A stretch of 12,047 bases of DNA from CAYJAD01 sp964370015 (GCA_964370015.1 CAYJHD010000063.1:1-12047); one strand, 5' to 3'; shown: positions 1 to 7,089, counted from the first letter of the stretch. Numbers and translations are program-made. The notes: a model not told the origin generated them from the sequence alone.

Positions 1-107
1 CCCCCCATACCCCCCGTCCTACCCAAAACGCGCCATTTTGTCGTTGTCGAGTGTCCCTCTACAAGAGCAAAGAAGTGGAATAAGTGTTTTATTTTTTTAA
101 TAACTTG
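1..107. other. left edge, no supportable gene
   Basis: Two C-runs of six and five to six bases occur at the very edge (1-6 and 10-15), giving a G-rich minus strand. All three plus-strand frames stay open for 26-34 codons and stop before 105, so one may be the tail of a gene entering from the left, but nothing chooses between them. Positions 75-105 are A/T-rich. No tRNA-like or terminator structure is convincing. Confidence 0.4.
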
Positions 108-458
108 CTAAATACTTCTGCCGTTATTAAGAGCTAAAGCTCCTTTGGCTATGCGATAGATATACCAAATGGCAAGTAAGAACCACAAGGGGAACACAAG
201 GAAAGAGAGCAACACGGTGATGGTAAGTAAAAAGCTCACAATGGCCACGGCCACTGTACCTATGGCCACTTGCCAAAAGGTGGCAATTTGCCAAGAGAGG
301 TGACTGCTTGTGAGGGCATCGTTGATATCTTTGCGTTTGAGATAGCCTATAATAACGGCAATGATGGCTGTGATACCGCCACAAAAGAGGGCGGCGCCAT
401 ACAGGCCGTAACAAATCCAAAGAAGAGTAGTGTTGCTTATGGAACTGCGCTGCGACAT
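108..458 (-). CDS. small three-helix inner-membrane protein (DUF4870-like)
   Basis: This 116-residue protein is very hydrophobic, with membrane segments at about residues 13-39, 60-80 and 81-101. Between the first two is a polar loop with His-Leu-Ser-Trp-Gln-Ile at 53-58. The C-terminus reads YRIAKGALALNNGRSI, which resembles the ending of the small uncharacterised membrane proteins grouped with DUF4870. The biochemical role of that family is not known to me. The ATG (456-458) lies 1 bp after the stop of the metallophosphoesterase gene, and its Shine-Dalgarno (GGAAGGA on the minus strand) sits inside the end of that gene, so the two are very likely cotranscribed and translationally coupled. 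No clear terminator follows it: the downstream A/T-rich stretch forms only a weak A-T hairpin. The membrane assignment is sure; the family name is tentative. Confidence 0.75.
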   Translation of the reverse strand: MSQRSSISNTTLLWICYGLYGAALFCGGITAIIAVIIGYLKRKDINDALTSSHLSWQIATFWQVAIGTVAVAIVSFLLTITVLLSFLVFPLWFLLAIWYIYRIAKGALALNNGRSI

Positions 459-459
459 G

Positions 460-1176
460 TTATCCTTCCAAATGTTTAAGTTCTACAGAAAGTTTTCCGT
501 CATTACTGCGTAAGACCACATAGCCTCCTGCAGGAAAATTACCGGGATTAATGATAATGGTGCGCCCTATGGTATCCATATTACACGCTTCATGTATGTG
601 TCCACAGATGCAGATGTCAGGTTGATTTTCTATGATAAAATCACGTACAGCTGTGGAACCCACATGTACGCCATCGCCAATGACATCGCAAAGAGTGTCT
701 TTAGGGGGATTGTGCGAAATGAGTATTTGTTTTTTCCATTTGCGGGCTTTTTGCCAAGAATTTTCCAGCCATTCGGCAAAATTTGATTCGGGAAATTCGC
801 TGGGTGTGCCAAAGGGAGTAAAGGTAGAGGCTCCCACACCAAAAATACAAGTATCCTTGTTGAGTTCACGCACTTCTGTGTGCAGGTTCCAATTATTTTC
901 TTGAAGCCAGTCAGTGACTTCACTTCTATCCATATTGCCTATTTGCGCCAGAACGTGGGGCTTGCGCTCTCTAATGGCGAAGATAATTTTTTCAGCTTGT
1001 TTCACACCGCCGCCAAAGGTCATATCTCCCGTGACGATGACTCCATCGGCTTCGGGCAATTCGGGAATGTCATCAAGGCGTGTGATATCATCGTGAATAT
1101 CGCCAAGGGCAATCCACATAAAATCTTGATTTTTTGCTTGAGAGGCCTGAGAAGAAGGCATTTCTGTGCTTGGCAT
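460..1176 (-). CDS. calcineurin-like metallophosphoesterase (COG2129/Icc-type)
   Basis: The 238-residue soluble protein carries the full set of metallophosphoesterase motifs in order: GDIHD (Asp26, His28), GD (Asp51), GNMD (Asn81), SHNPP (His155) and GHIH (His193, His195). These ligands form a binuclear metal centre that hydrolyses phosphomonoesters or phosphodiesters; the substrate cannot be told from sequence. The canonical GNHD box is GNMD here, a variation I believe occurs in the Icc-related branch. The N-terminal 18 residues are polar and probably disordered. The ATG at 1174-1176 has an AAGGAA Shine-Dalgarno at good spacing; Met6 and Met20 are less well supported alternatives. The gene is first of a two-gene minus-strand unit with the membrane protein at 108-458 and is divergent from the folate gene at 1251, so promoters for both directions must lie in the 74-bp gap. 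Confidence 0.88.
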   Translation of the reverse strand: MPSTEMPSSQASQAKNQDFMWIALGDIHDDITRLDDIPELPEADGVIVTGDMTFGGGVKQAEKIIFAIRERKPHVLAQIGNMDRSEVTDWLQENNWNLHTEVRELNKDTCIFGVGASTFTPFGTPSEFPESNFAEWLENSWQKARKWKKQILISHNPPKDTLCDVIGDGVHVGSTAVRDFIIENQPDICICGHIHEACNMDTIGRTIIINPGNFPAGGYVVLRSNDGKLSVELKHLEG

Positions 1177-1250
1177 GACTATATTTCCTTGTTAGAGTTC
1201 TTTTTTCAAAAGTAGCATATCTTAGATAAGAGGAAAAGAGGGCGTAAGGC

Positions 1251-1880
1251 ATGCAGAAAAATAATTATGAGCAGCCAATATGTGATTGTAAAAAAACATT
1301 GCGAGCTCATATGCGCCAACAAAGGAAAGCTCAGCCTGTCGTCATAAGGGAGCAGGCCAGCGTTGTCATTCAAGAATGTGTGCTCGAAAGCGAACTATGG
1401 CAAAAAGCGCGTAGAGTGGGGCTGTATATGGCCATGGAAGATGAAGTACAAACAAATCTTTTAGTGCAACGCGCCTGGCAAGAAGGTAAAGAACTTTATT
1501 TGCCCCTTTGTAGAAAAGAAGCTTATGGTGAGATGGATTTTGTACATTGCGTGGGGGCTGAGGATGTGGCTGAGGGGTCTTTTGGTATTTTTGAGCCCAC
1601 GACTACAGCGATACAGCGTCAAGGAGCGATGCTACAAATGGAGGATGTGAATTCTGCCTTGGATATTCTCCTGGTGCCGGGGGTGGCCTTTGATGCCAAA
1701 GGGTATAGAGTGGGCTTTGGCGGAGGGTATTATGACCGATTTTTGCAACATATGGTAAAGCAAAAAACGATCTGCATAGGTGTGGCTTTTTCGTGGCAAA
1801 TGGTGCTACATATGACTCATGATACGTGGGATATTCCCATGCATGCTCTTGTTACTGAAAAGGGGTTACAATGGATATAA
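1251..1880 (+). CDS. 5-formyltetrahydrofolate cyclo-ligase (MTHFS)
   Basis: Members of this family convert 5-formyltetrahydrofolate plus ATP to 5,10-methenyltetrahydrofolate in the cytosol, returning a storage or inhibitory folate to the one-carbon pool. The signature is clear: N-terminal KKTLRAHMRQQRK basic segment (14-26), LLVPGVAFD (140-148), the ATP-binding loop GFGGGYYDRF (155-164), and the C-terminal HD-x-x-D-I-P and LVTE elements (190-203). Length (209 aa) is a little above the usual 180-200 because of a short N-terminal extension of about 12 residues containing a Cys-Asp-Cys. The start at 1251 is preceded by purine-rich GAGGAAAAGAGGG. It overlaps the next gene by 10 bp, indicating a bicistronic mRNA. 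In E. coli the equivalent gene is ygfA/fau; I leave the symbol blank because naming varies. Confidence 0.93.
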   Translation: MQKNNYEQPICDCKKTLRAHMRQQRKAQPVVIREQASVVIQECVLESELWQKARRVGLYMAMEDEVQTNLLVQRAWQEGKELYLPLCRKEAYGEMDFVHCVGAEDVAEGSFGIFEPTTTAIQRQGAMLQMEDVNSALDILLVPGVAFDAKGYRVGFGGGYYDRFLQHMVKQKTICIGVAFSWQMVLHMTHDTWDIPMHALVTEKGLQWI

Positions 1881-2632
1881 CTTATATTCCTTTTTCTTTT
1901 CCGGCGGTGCCAAAGGTGCGTTGTTTGTTTCAAACAAGCCCCGGAGGGCATTCGGGTAAAAATTATGCCGGTGGAAATATTTCTTTTGCTACTAAAGATG
2001 TTCCTCAACACGTTTTTGCCAATCGCAGAACACTACAAAGGGCTGTGGGGTGCCCCTTTAGTGAGCTTTCTCAGGTGCATGGAGATGAGCTTGTTTTTGA
2101 ACCCATGGCTACGCCGGCAGAGGGCTTTCGGCATAATCCGGAACTGTCTTTACCTGAGGCAGACGGACAAGCCACATCCAAAGCTGGTCTTGCGCTCATG
2201 ATAAAAACAGCAGATTGCCAACCCATTTTGTTAAGCCATAAAAGTGGTGATTATATTATGGCATTGCATGTGGGATGGCGTGGTAATAGAATGGATTTCA
2301 TTACCAAGGCTGTGGCTGGATTTTGTGAAACATATTCCGTCCATGCGCAAGATGTTTTAGCTGTGCGTGGTCCAAGTCTTGGGCCTCAAGTGGCAGAATT
2401 TGTGAATTTTCAAGAAGAATGGGGCGATGCCTATATGCCATGGTATACAGCTGCGGAAAAAACCATGGATTTGTGGGCATTAACACGTCATCAATTGCGC
2501 CAAAGCGGTATTCCTGAAGCGCAAATCTTTGGTCTTGATTTATGCACCTACAGTATGCAGAGTATGTTCTTTTCCTATCGCCGCGAAAAAGAATCAGGCC
2601 GACAAGCTAGTCTAATATGGATAAAAAATTAA
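1871..2632 (+). CDS. pgeF: peptidoglycan-editing factor / YfiH-family polyphenol oxidase
   Basis: This 253-residue protein belongs to the YfiH (DUF152, multicopper-oxidase-like 'laccase domain') family. In E. coli PgeF removes wrongly incorporated amino acids from the second position of peptidoglycan stems; homologues have also been reported as purine nucleoside-processing enzymes. The Zn-binding triad is visible: His70 (in SQVHGDE), Cys116 (in KTADCQP) and His133 (in LHVGWRGN). The closing motif FFSYRR...GRQ (233-245) is also present. The family region usually reading as a small Gly-Pro-Cys-Cys stretch here reads GPSLGPQVAEF (167-177), without Cys, but this is not a metal ligand. The ATG lies inside the end of the folate gene with AGGGG 5' of it, so the pair is translationally coupled. 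The job (cell-wall quality control or nucleoside salvage) cannot be separated from sequence alone. Confidence 0.9.
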   Translation: MDITYIPFSFPAVPKVRCLFQTSPGGHSGKNYAGGNISFATKDVPQHVFANRRTLQRAVGCPFSELSQVHGDELVFEPMATPAEGFRHNPELSLPEADGQATSKAGLALMIKTADCQPILLSHKSGDYIMALHVGWRGNRMDFITKAVAGFCETYSVHAQDVLAVRGPSLGPQVAEFVNFQEEWGDAYMPWYTAAEKTMDLWALTRHQLRQSGIPEAQIFGLDLCTYSMQSMFFSYRREKESGRQASLIWIKN

Positions 2633-2686
2633 GTAGTTTATGTTTGTTTTTGGCGTTCTTTCATTGTAGGATGGGCGAAAAAGCGG

Positions 2687-2715
2687 TTGCGAGCTTGGCA
2701 GTGCTTTGCTAAACT
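2687..2715 (+). promoter_or_regulatory. candidate sigma70-type promoter for GAF-mreB
   Basis: TTGCGA (2687-2692) and TAAACT (2710-2715) are separated by 17 bp and match the -35 and -10 consensus at 4/6 each. Transcription would start near 2722, giving a leader of about 39 nt before the ATG at 2761. A second pair, TTATCA (2729-2734) and TATATA (2752-2757), also with 17-bp spacing, would put the start almost on the ATG. Neither is verified. The 128-bp gap after pgeF contains no clear terminator. Confidence 0.35.
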
Positions 2716-2760
2716 TAGCAGGTAAATATTATCATTCACTTAAAACCACACTATATACAT

Positions 2761-3798
2761 ATGAGAGATACCAATACCTTACACACGCAAATATTGGCTA
2801 TTATTTGCAGTGTTTTTGATGCTTATTCTGCCACCTTATATTTGCCTGATGCGTATTCTGAAGGTTATGTGCTTGTGGCTACTTTTTCCCTTGGGGACAG
2901 CGATGCCTATGAAGATACGGTAGACGTGCATGCTGGCCTTGCTGGTGAAATTTTGCGTGACAGTAAACCTCTTGTCATGACCAATTTCGATAAAAATACC
3001 TATAAGCTTGGGTATTATAAAAACGAAGAAGAAAACGGTATTAAAGCTTTTATGGGATGCCCTGTGCCTTCGGGGGGGGTCATTTGCGTAGATAGCAAGA
3101 AACTTTATTCTTTTTCAGATAAAGACAGCAAAATATTACATCTTTTTGCTGATCTTGTGAGCAAAAGAGAAAATGCAGAAGATGCCATGCCCACGGAGCC
3201 GGCCTCTGTGGCAGAATATTTTGCATGTTTAAGCATAGTGCGTAATTTACGCTTTCAATTTAAAATGTGGCCTTCTTTTTTGCAGAATTTTTTGCGCACT
3301 GTGGCCCACGCCTTGCGCTTTGATTATTGCGCTTTTGCCTCCTTGGATCCTTCTGAAGAATATTATATTTTGGAAGGGGAAACTAAACCTTACTTGTTAA
3401 AAGAGCATCAACAACTGGCTTTTCCCATTCAGAGTGGAATGGTGGGCTGGGTGTTTCGTGATGAAGAACAAGCCATTTTCTCTGAGGGGTTATCTGGACA
3501 TACCACCATTTCACTTTTTGGAAAAATTCCGGAAATGCCTCCACATCAAGCCATAATTTGTGTGCCTGTCATAGTGAACAAGAGTGCGCGCGGCGTGCTG
3601 TGTCTAGCCCATGGCGAAGGGCGCGAAATGGATGAAAATTTGCGCTCCTTTGTGTATCAATGCGTGGATTACTTGGGATTATTTTTGGAAAATCTGTATT
3701 TGCGAAGTCGTTTGCACCAATCTTTACCCAAGGCAGAATTGCATGAATATCCTGCAGGATATGATGCAGATGCCTCATCTCATGGCGAGGATAACTAA
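2761..3798 (+). CDS. tandem GAF-domain protein, coupled to mreB
   Basis: The 345-residue protein has two GAF-like modules at about residues 8-135 and 155-318, with typical alternating strands such as GAFMGCPV-type KAFMGCPVPSGGVICVD (96-112) and QAIICVPVIVNKSARGVLCL (263-282), followed by a polar tail (about 320-345). There is no signal peptide, membrane helix, kinase, HD, GGDEF or DNA-binding domain, so it is a cytoplasmic sensor or scaffold without its own output. GAF domains bind cyclic nucleotides, haem or other small ligands; the ligand here is unknown. The stop overlaps the mreB start by one base (TAATG at 3796-3800), so the two are translated together. The ATG at 2761 has no recognisable Shine-Dalgarno and no in-frame alternative upstream before a TAG at 2716, which makes the start somewhat uncertain. 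A role in MreB or cell-shape control is inferred only from the coupling. Confidence 0.8.
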   Translation: MRDTNTLHTQILAIICSVFDAYSATLYLPDAYSEGYVLVATFSLGDSDAYEDTVDVHAGLAGEILRDSKPLVMTNFDKNTYKLGYYKNEEENGIKAFMGCPVPSGGVICVDSKKLYSFSDKDSKILHLFADLVSKRENAEDAMPTEPASVAEYFACLSIVRNLRFQFKMWPSFLQNFLRTVAHALRFDYCAFASLDPSEEYYILEGETKPYLLKEHQQLAFPIQSGMVGWVFRDEEQAIFSEGLSGHTTISLFGKIPEMPPHQAIICVPVIVNKSARGVLCLAHGEGREMDENLRSFVYQCVDYLGLFLENLYLRSRLHQSLPKAELHEYPAGYDADASSHGEDN

Positions 3799-4820
3799 TG
3801 TTTTCACGTCTGCTAGGCAAGCTTGGCAAAAAAATTGCCATGGATCTTGGTACGGCCAACACTTTACTATATACAAGGGAACATGGGATTGTGCTCAATG
3901 AACCCTCCGTGGTGGCTGTAGATGCGGTGAAAAACACCGTCCTTGCTGTGGGTAACGAAGCCAAAGCCTATATAGGGCGTACTCCCAAAAATATTCATGC
4001 CATACGTCCCATGAAAGATGGTGTTATTGCCGACTTTGATGTGACCAAGGAGATGATATCCTATTTTATACGTAAGGCTGTAACTGGTTTACGTTTTGTA
4101 AAGCCCAGTATGGTTATATGTGTTCCCACGGGCATTACACAAGTGGAGAAGAAAGCTGTTATTGATGCCGCTTTCATGGCTGGTGTGCGTGAGGTTCACC
4201 TTATCGAAGAACCCATGGGGGCTGCCATTGGTGCCAATTTACCCATACATGAACCTTTGGGCAATCTTGTGTTGGATATAGGTGGTGGTACTTCCGAGGT
4301 GGCCGTCATTACCATGGGATCTACAGCTTTTTCAGAGTCGGTGCGCATGGCAGGAGATGCCATGGATATGGCAGTATTGCGCTATATTCATGATGTTTTT
4401 CAGTTGGATGTTGGTGAAAATACTGCTGAAAATGTGAAGAAGATTTTAGGCTGTGCTGTGCCCATGCCCAATGCGCCTTTGCTGGATGTTTCCGGTAAAG
4501 ATTTGGTACAAGGCGTCCCTAAGGTGGTGCGCATATCTGAGGGACATGTGCGTGAAGCGTTACGTGATTGTTTACGTGTTATCGTGAAGGCAGTCTTTAC
4601 GGCCCTTGAAAAAACGCCCCCAGAGTTGGCTGGAGACATTTATAGTAATGGCTTGCTCTTGGCAGGGGGTGGGGCTTTATTAAAAGGCTTAGATCAGCTC
4701 ATAGCTCAAGAAACACGCCTTAAAGTAGTGGTGGATAACGATCCCTTAACTACTGTGGTGCGCGGTACAGGTAAAACTTTAGATGATCTTGAGCGATATT
4801 CTCATCTTTTCATCAATTAA
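3798..4820 (+). CDS. mreB: rod-shape-determining actin homologue MreB
   Basis: The 340-residue product is a full-length bacterial actin that polymerises with ATP under the inner membrane and guides the elongasome in lateral wall synthesis. Visible elements: an amphipathic N-terminus (MFSRLLGKLGKK) as used for membrane attachment, phosphate-1 loop DLGTANT (16-22), IEEP with the catalytic-type Glu (136-139), phosphate-2 loop LDIGGGTSEVAV (159-170), and adenosine loop LAGGGALLKG (288-297). The start shares its A with the stop of the GAF gene, and GAGGA lies just upstream. It is not followed by mreC or mreD: the next gene is convergent and overlaps its stop by 4 bp. It could therefore be the main MreB encoded away from mreCD, or a second paralogue; the rest of the genome would decide. 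Confidence 0.92.
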   Translation: MFSRLLGKLGKKIAMDLGTANTLLYTREHGIVLNEPSVVAVDAVKNTVLAVGNEAKAYIGRTPKNIHAIRPMKDGVIADFDVTKEMISYFIRKAVTGLRFVKPSMVICVPTGITQVEKKAVIDAAFMAGVREVHLIEEPMGAAIGANLPIHEPLGNLVLDIGGGTSEVAVITMGSTAFSESVRMAGDAMDMAVLRYIHDVFQLDVGENTAENVKKILGCAVPMPNAPLLDVSGKDLVQGVPKVVRISEGHVREALRDCLRVIVKAVFTALEKTPPELAGDIYSNGLLLAGGGALLKGLDQLIAQETRLKVVVDNDPLTTVVRGTGKTLDDLERYSHLFIN

Positions 4821-5392
4821 AATTTAGAGTTGGTAAAAAGCATTTGTAAATAGTTACCTTGAATAAGCTCCAAGGTGCTTGGTGTGAGCATGTCGGCAAA
4901 GTGAGTTGCAAAGCCCTGAAGTTCGTCAAAGTCGAGCCAGAGTAAATCTTTACTCAGTAGAGATTTTTCATCGGGCGTAAGGCTTAGGGTGAAGACTGTC
5001 ATGGGGTTTTGGCGTGTAAAAGGGCCTTTTTCTGTCCCCATAATGGGGCGTAGAGTGAGGCCTTGCATGATGGAAAGTTTTTCTATGATGCGTGGCTCAT
5101 GCATAAGAGCAGGAATAGCTTTTTCCAATAAGCGCATGGCTGTACTTTCTCTAGCTTCACCGGCTTGAACATGACCATATAAAAGACCCATGGCACTTAT
5201 TGGCATGGTCTTTTTTTTCTTATTACGCCAAAGAAGGATTTTTCCTGTCGCATCTTGTAAAATGAGTACCACAAAGCGATGTGGTAAATGTTTGCCTTCT
5301 TTATATGGCTTTAGCAAGAGAGGCTTGTCCTCCATGTCAACAATTTCAAGCATATCTTTAGGTGTGGCTTGTGTATAAGGGTAGTTTTGCAT
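4817..5392 (-). CDS. Nudix-fold protein with degenerate Nudix box
   Basis: The 191-residue protein aligns with the IDI-like/YfcD-type Nudix branch: an N-terminal segment EIVDMEDKPLLLKPYKEGKH (16-35), then HRFVVLILQDATGKILLWRN (38-57) and a Nudix-like box starting at Gly73. The consensus G-x5-E-x7-R-E-U-x-E-E-x-G-U is kept at Gly73, Glu79 and Arg87. The next acidic positions are Leu88, Lys91 and Ala92, and the later Gly is Pro94, so the metal-binding glutamates are missing. It is therefore probably not a classical pyrophosphohydrolase and may bind a ligand instead. The ORF is intact and compact: its stop lies in a TTAA shared with mreB and its ATG in a CATG shared with rimI. No good Shine-Dalgarno precedes the ATG at 5390-5392; Met14 or Met20 are possible starts. 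Confidence 0.75.
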   Translation of the reverse strand: MQNYPYTQATPKDMLEIVDMEDKPLLLKPYKEGKHLPHRFVVLILQDATGKILLWRNKKKKTMPISAMGLLYGHVQAGEARESTAMRLLEKAIPALMHEPRIIEKLSIMQGLTLRPIMGTEKGPFTRQNPMTVFTLSLTPDEKSLLSKDLLWLDFDELQGFATHFADMLTPSTLELIQGNYLQMLFTNSKF

Positions 5393-5870
5393 GGGTGAAA
5401 ATATAGAAAATTTTTTTGGTTTTATGCCTTTACATGGTGAAAATCATGCAAGCTTTGTGGCAGAGCTTGTGACCCTTGAACAAAAAGCCTTTAGTACTCC
5501 CTGGGGGGCCGAGCAGTATGTGGCAGCCTTTGAACAAAGTTCTTTTCTTGTTTTTGCTTTGCGGCGCTGCACAGAACCCGCAACTATTGTGGCTTATGTG
5601 GCTTTGTACCATACCCTTGATGAAATGGAAATCTTGAATATTGCCGTGGACCCACAAATAAGACGGCAAGGGCTTGGGTATCACTTACTCCATAAAACAG
5701 TGCAGACTGCTAGAGAGCTGGGGGTAGAGCGTATGGTTTTAGAGGTGCGGATTACCAATACACCAGCGCGTAATCTTTATGAAAAGCTCGGTTTTATTTC
5801 TGTAGGGGTGCGGAAAAAATACTATGCCGACACCGGAGAAGATGCTTGTGTATACGCTCTTGCTTTGTAA
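5391..5870 (+). CDS. rimI: ribosomal protein S18-alanine N-acetyltransferase
   Basis: A 159-residue GNAT enzyme. RimI acetylates the N-terminal alanine of ribosomal protein S18 using acetyl-CoA. The acetyl-CoA pyrophosphate loop is RRQGLG (91-96), preceded by the family strand ILNIAVDP (81-88). The closing block LEVRITNTPARNLYEKLGF (117-135) contains Glu118 and Tyr130, with the 12-residue spacing seen for the catalytic Glu103/Tyr115 pair of Salmonella RimI. The tail VGVRKKYYADTGEDA (138-152) is also typical of RimI. The start ATG has AAGGG at about 9 nt and overlaps the divergent Nudix start by 2 bp, so its promoter must lie inside the Nudix coding region. It is followed after 50 bp by tpiA on the same strand. 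Confidence 0.9.
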   Translation: MGENIENFFGFMPLHGENHASFVAELVTLEQKAFSTPWGAEQYVAAFEQSSFLVFALRRCTEPATIVAYVALYHTLDEMEILNIAVDPQIRRQGLGYHLLHKTVQTARELGVERMVLEVRITNTPARNLYEKLGFISVGVRKKYYADTGEDACVYALAL

Positions 5871-5880
5871 AGCTTTGTGT

Positions 5881-5906
5881 GGTAATATAGCAAGTTATAT
5901 TTTACC
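5881..5906 (+). repeat. imperfect inverted repeat before the tpiA ribosome-binding site
   Basis: GGTAA-TATA (5881-5889) pairs with TATA-TT-TTACC (5896-5906) as a nine-base-pair stem with a two-base bulge and a six-base loop. It ends 2 nt before the tpiA Shine-Dalgarno AGGAGA (5908-5913). It is not followed by a T-run, so it is not an intrinsic terminator. It could be a small operator or an mRNA hairpin that affects ribosome access; it is A/T-rich and may be chance. Confidence 0.3.
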
Positions 5907-5920
5907 GTAGGAGAATACGC

Positions 5921-6685
5921 ATGGCTACATTAATGGCTGCCAACTGGAAAATGTATAAAACACGCGCACAGGCTTGTGAAACACTCACTGCTTTATGCGA
6001 TCTTTTACAAAAATCACCTGCGGCGCAAGAGCGCGAGGTATTGATTTTTTCCCCCTTTACAGCCATAGCTGAGGCTGTGAATGTGGTAAAACAAGCAGGT
6101 CAAGGTGTAAATATTTCCCTTGGGGCGCAAAATTTTTATCCTGCTCCAGAAGGTGCGTTTACAGGCGAAATTTCGCCCGACATGTTGAAAGATGTGGGCG
6201 CCACATGGGTTTTAGTGGGGCACTCTGAACGTAGACATGTTTTTGGTGAATCTTTGGCCCTTGTGCATGATAAAACTGCCTACGCGCTGGAACAAGGCTT
6301 TAATGTGACTTTTTGCGTGGGAGAAAGCCTTGAAGAACGTGAAGCTGGTCAATTGGAAGCAGTTCTCACGCAACAATTGGCTTCTTTGGCATCGCTAAAA
6401 GAAAATATTACTGCGCAAAATTTTGCTGTTGCTTATGAACCTGTGTGGGCCATTGGTACAGGCAAGGTGGCTGGCGAGCAAGAAATAGTGGAAGCTCATG
6501 CCATTGTACGAAAAATTTTGGAAAATATTTTTTCTGAAAAAGGCACGCAACTCCGTATTTTATATGGAGGAAGTGTAAAACCAGAAAATGCAGGGGCCAT
6601 TGTGGCACTTGACAATGTAGAGGGAGTACTGGTAGGTGGTGCTTCTTTACAAGCAGAAAGTTTTGCACGTATTGTTACGGCTTAA
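5921..6685 (+). CDS. tpiA: triosephosphate isomerase
   Basis: Interconverts dihydroxyacetone phosphate and glyceraldehyde 3-phosphate in glycolysis and gluconeogenesis, as a cytosolic TIM-barrel dimer. At 254 residues it has the usual length. All catalytic elements are seen: Asn8 and Lys10 in AANWKM, the electrophile His101 in VGHSERR, the catalytic base Glu173 at the start of the flexible loop AYEPVWAIGTGK (171-182), and the phosphate-binding ILYGGSVKPENA (213-224) and GVLVGGASL near the end. The ATG is preceded by AGGAGA at ideal spacing. Transcription probably continues from rimI and into secG (48-bp gap). Nothing is truncated or unusual. Confidence 0.97.
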   Translation: MATLMAANWKMYKTRAQACETLTALCDLLQKSPAAQEREVLIFSPFTAIAEAVNVVKQAGQGVNISLGAQNFYPAPEGAFTGEISPDMLKDVGATWVLVGHSERRHVFGESLALVHDKTAYALEQGFNVTFCVGESLEEREAGQLEAVLTQQLASLASLKENITAQNFAVAYEPVWAIGTGKVAGEQEIVEAHAIVRKILENIFSEKGTQLRILYGGSVKPENAGAIVALDNVEGVLVGGASLQAESFARIVTA

Positions 6686-6707
6686 CATATAATTCTATAG
6701 TATCATT

Positions 6708-6720
6708 GCCCCGTACGGGC
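6708..6720 (+). repeat. GC-rich palindrome between tpiA and secG
   Basis: The perfect 10-bp palindrome CCCGTACGGG (6710-6719) sits in a GCCC/GGGC stem (6708-6720) just before the secG Shine-Dalgarno GGGAGG (6722-6727). As RNA it allows only a four-base-pair stem, and the T-run follows 8 nt later, overlapping the Shine-Dalgarno spacer. It is too weak for a terminator. It could mildly modulate secG translation or bind a protein. Confidence 0.25.
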
Positions 6721-6733
6721 TGGGAGGTTTTTT

Positions 6734-7069
6734 GTGCAAACGCTTATTTTGACGCTGCATATCATTGTCTGCGTATTGCTTATCATCCTTGTATTGCTTC
6801 AAGCTGGTAGGGAAGGTATGGGAGTTATTTTTGGCGGCGGTGGCGGCTCTGTGTTTGGCAGTGGCGGCGCTGGCGGTCTGTTATCTAAGCTTACAGCCTT
6901 CATGGCGGTGCTTTTCTTATTTACATGTTTAAGCTATACGTATGTGAGTGGTGTTCGTTCTGACGATGATTCCGTGGTCTTGGACGTACAGTTGGAGGAA
7001 ACAGCTCCTCCTGCAGCTCCTGCCCAACCTGCGGCACCGGCAAGTCCTGCTGATGCACCAGCGCAGTAA
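6734..7069 (+). CDS. secG: protein-export membrane protein SecG
   Basis: SecG is the small accessory subunit of the SecYEG translocon in the inner membrane. The 111-residue product has two membrane helices (about 2-22 and 50-71) separated by the characteristic glycine-rich loop: VLLQAGREGMGVIFGGG (20-36) then FGSGGAGG (41-48). The C-terminal tail starts acidic (SDDDS, 76-80) and ends in an Ala/Pro-rich stretch (90-111), common in SecG from this kind of bacterium. The start codon is GTG (6734-6736) with a strong GGGAGG six nucleotides upstream. It is the last gene before the terminator at 7090-7113. In many bacteria secG follows tpiA, as here. Confidence 0.95.
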   Translation: MQTLILTLHIIVCVLLIILVLLQAGREGMGVIFGGGGGSVFGSGGAGGLLSKLTAFMAVLFLFTCLSYTYVSGVRSDDDSVVLDVQLEETAPPAAPAQPAAPASPADAPAQ

Positions 7070-7089
7070 GGTATTTCATAAAAATATGT

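Noticed and set aside
1..104. C-terminus of an upstream plus-strand gene
   Set aside because: All three frames are open from the edge for 26-34 codons, so openness has no weight and no frame gives a recognisable tail.
2695..2710. Sigma54-like promoter TTGGCA...TTTGCT before the GAF gene
   Set aside because: The GG and GC dinucleotides are 9 bp apart instead of the required 10, so it should not work as a sigma54 site.
6690..6733. Attenuator or terminator between tpiA and secG
   Set aside because: The stem has only four pairs and the T-run is 8 nt away and used as the secG ribosome-site spacer.
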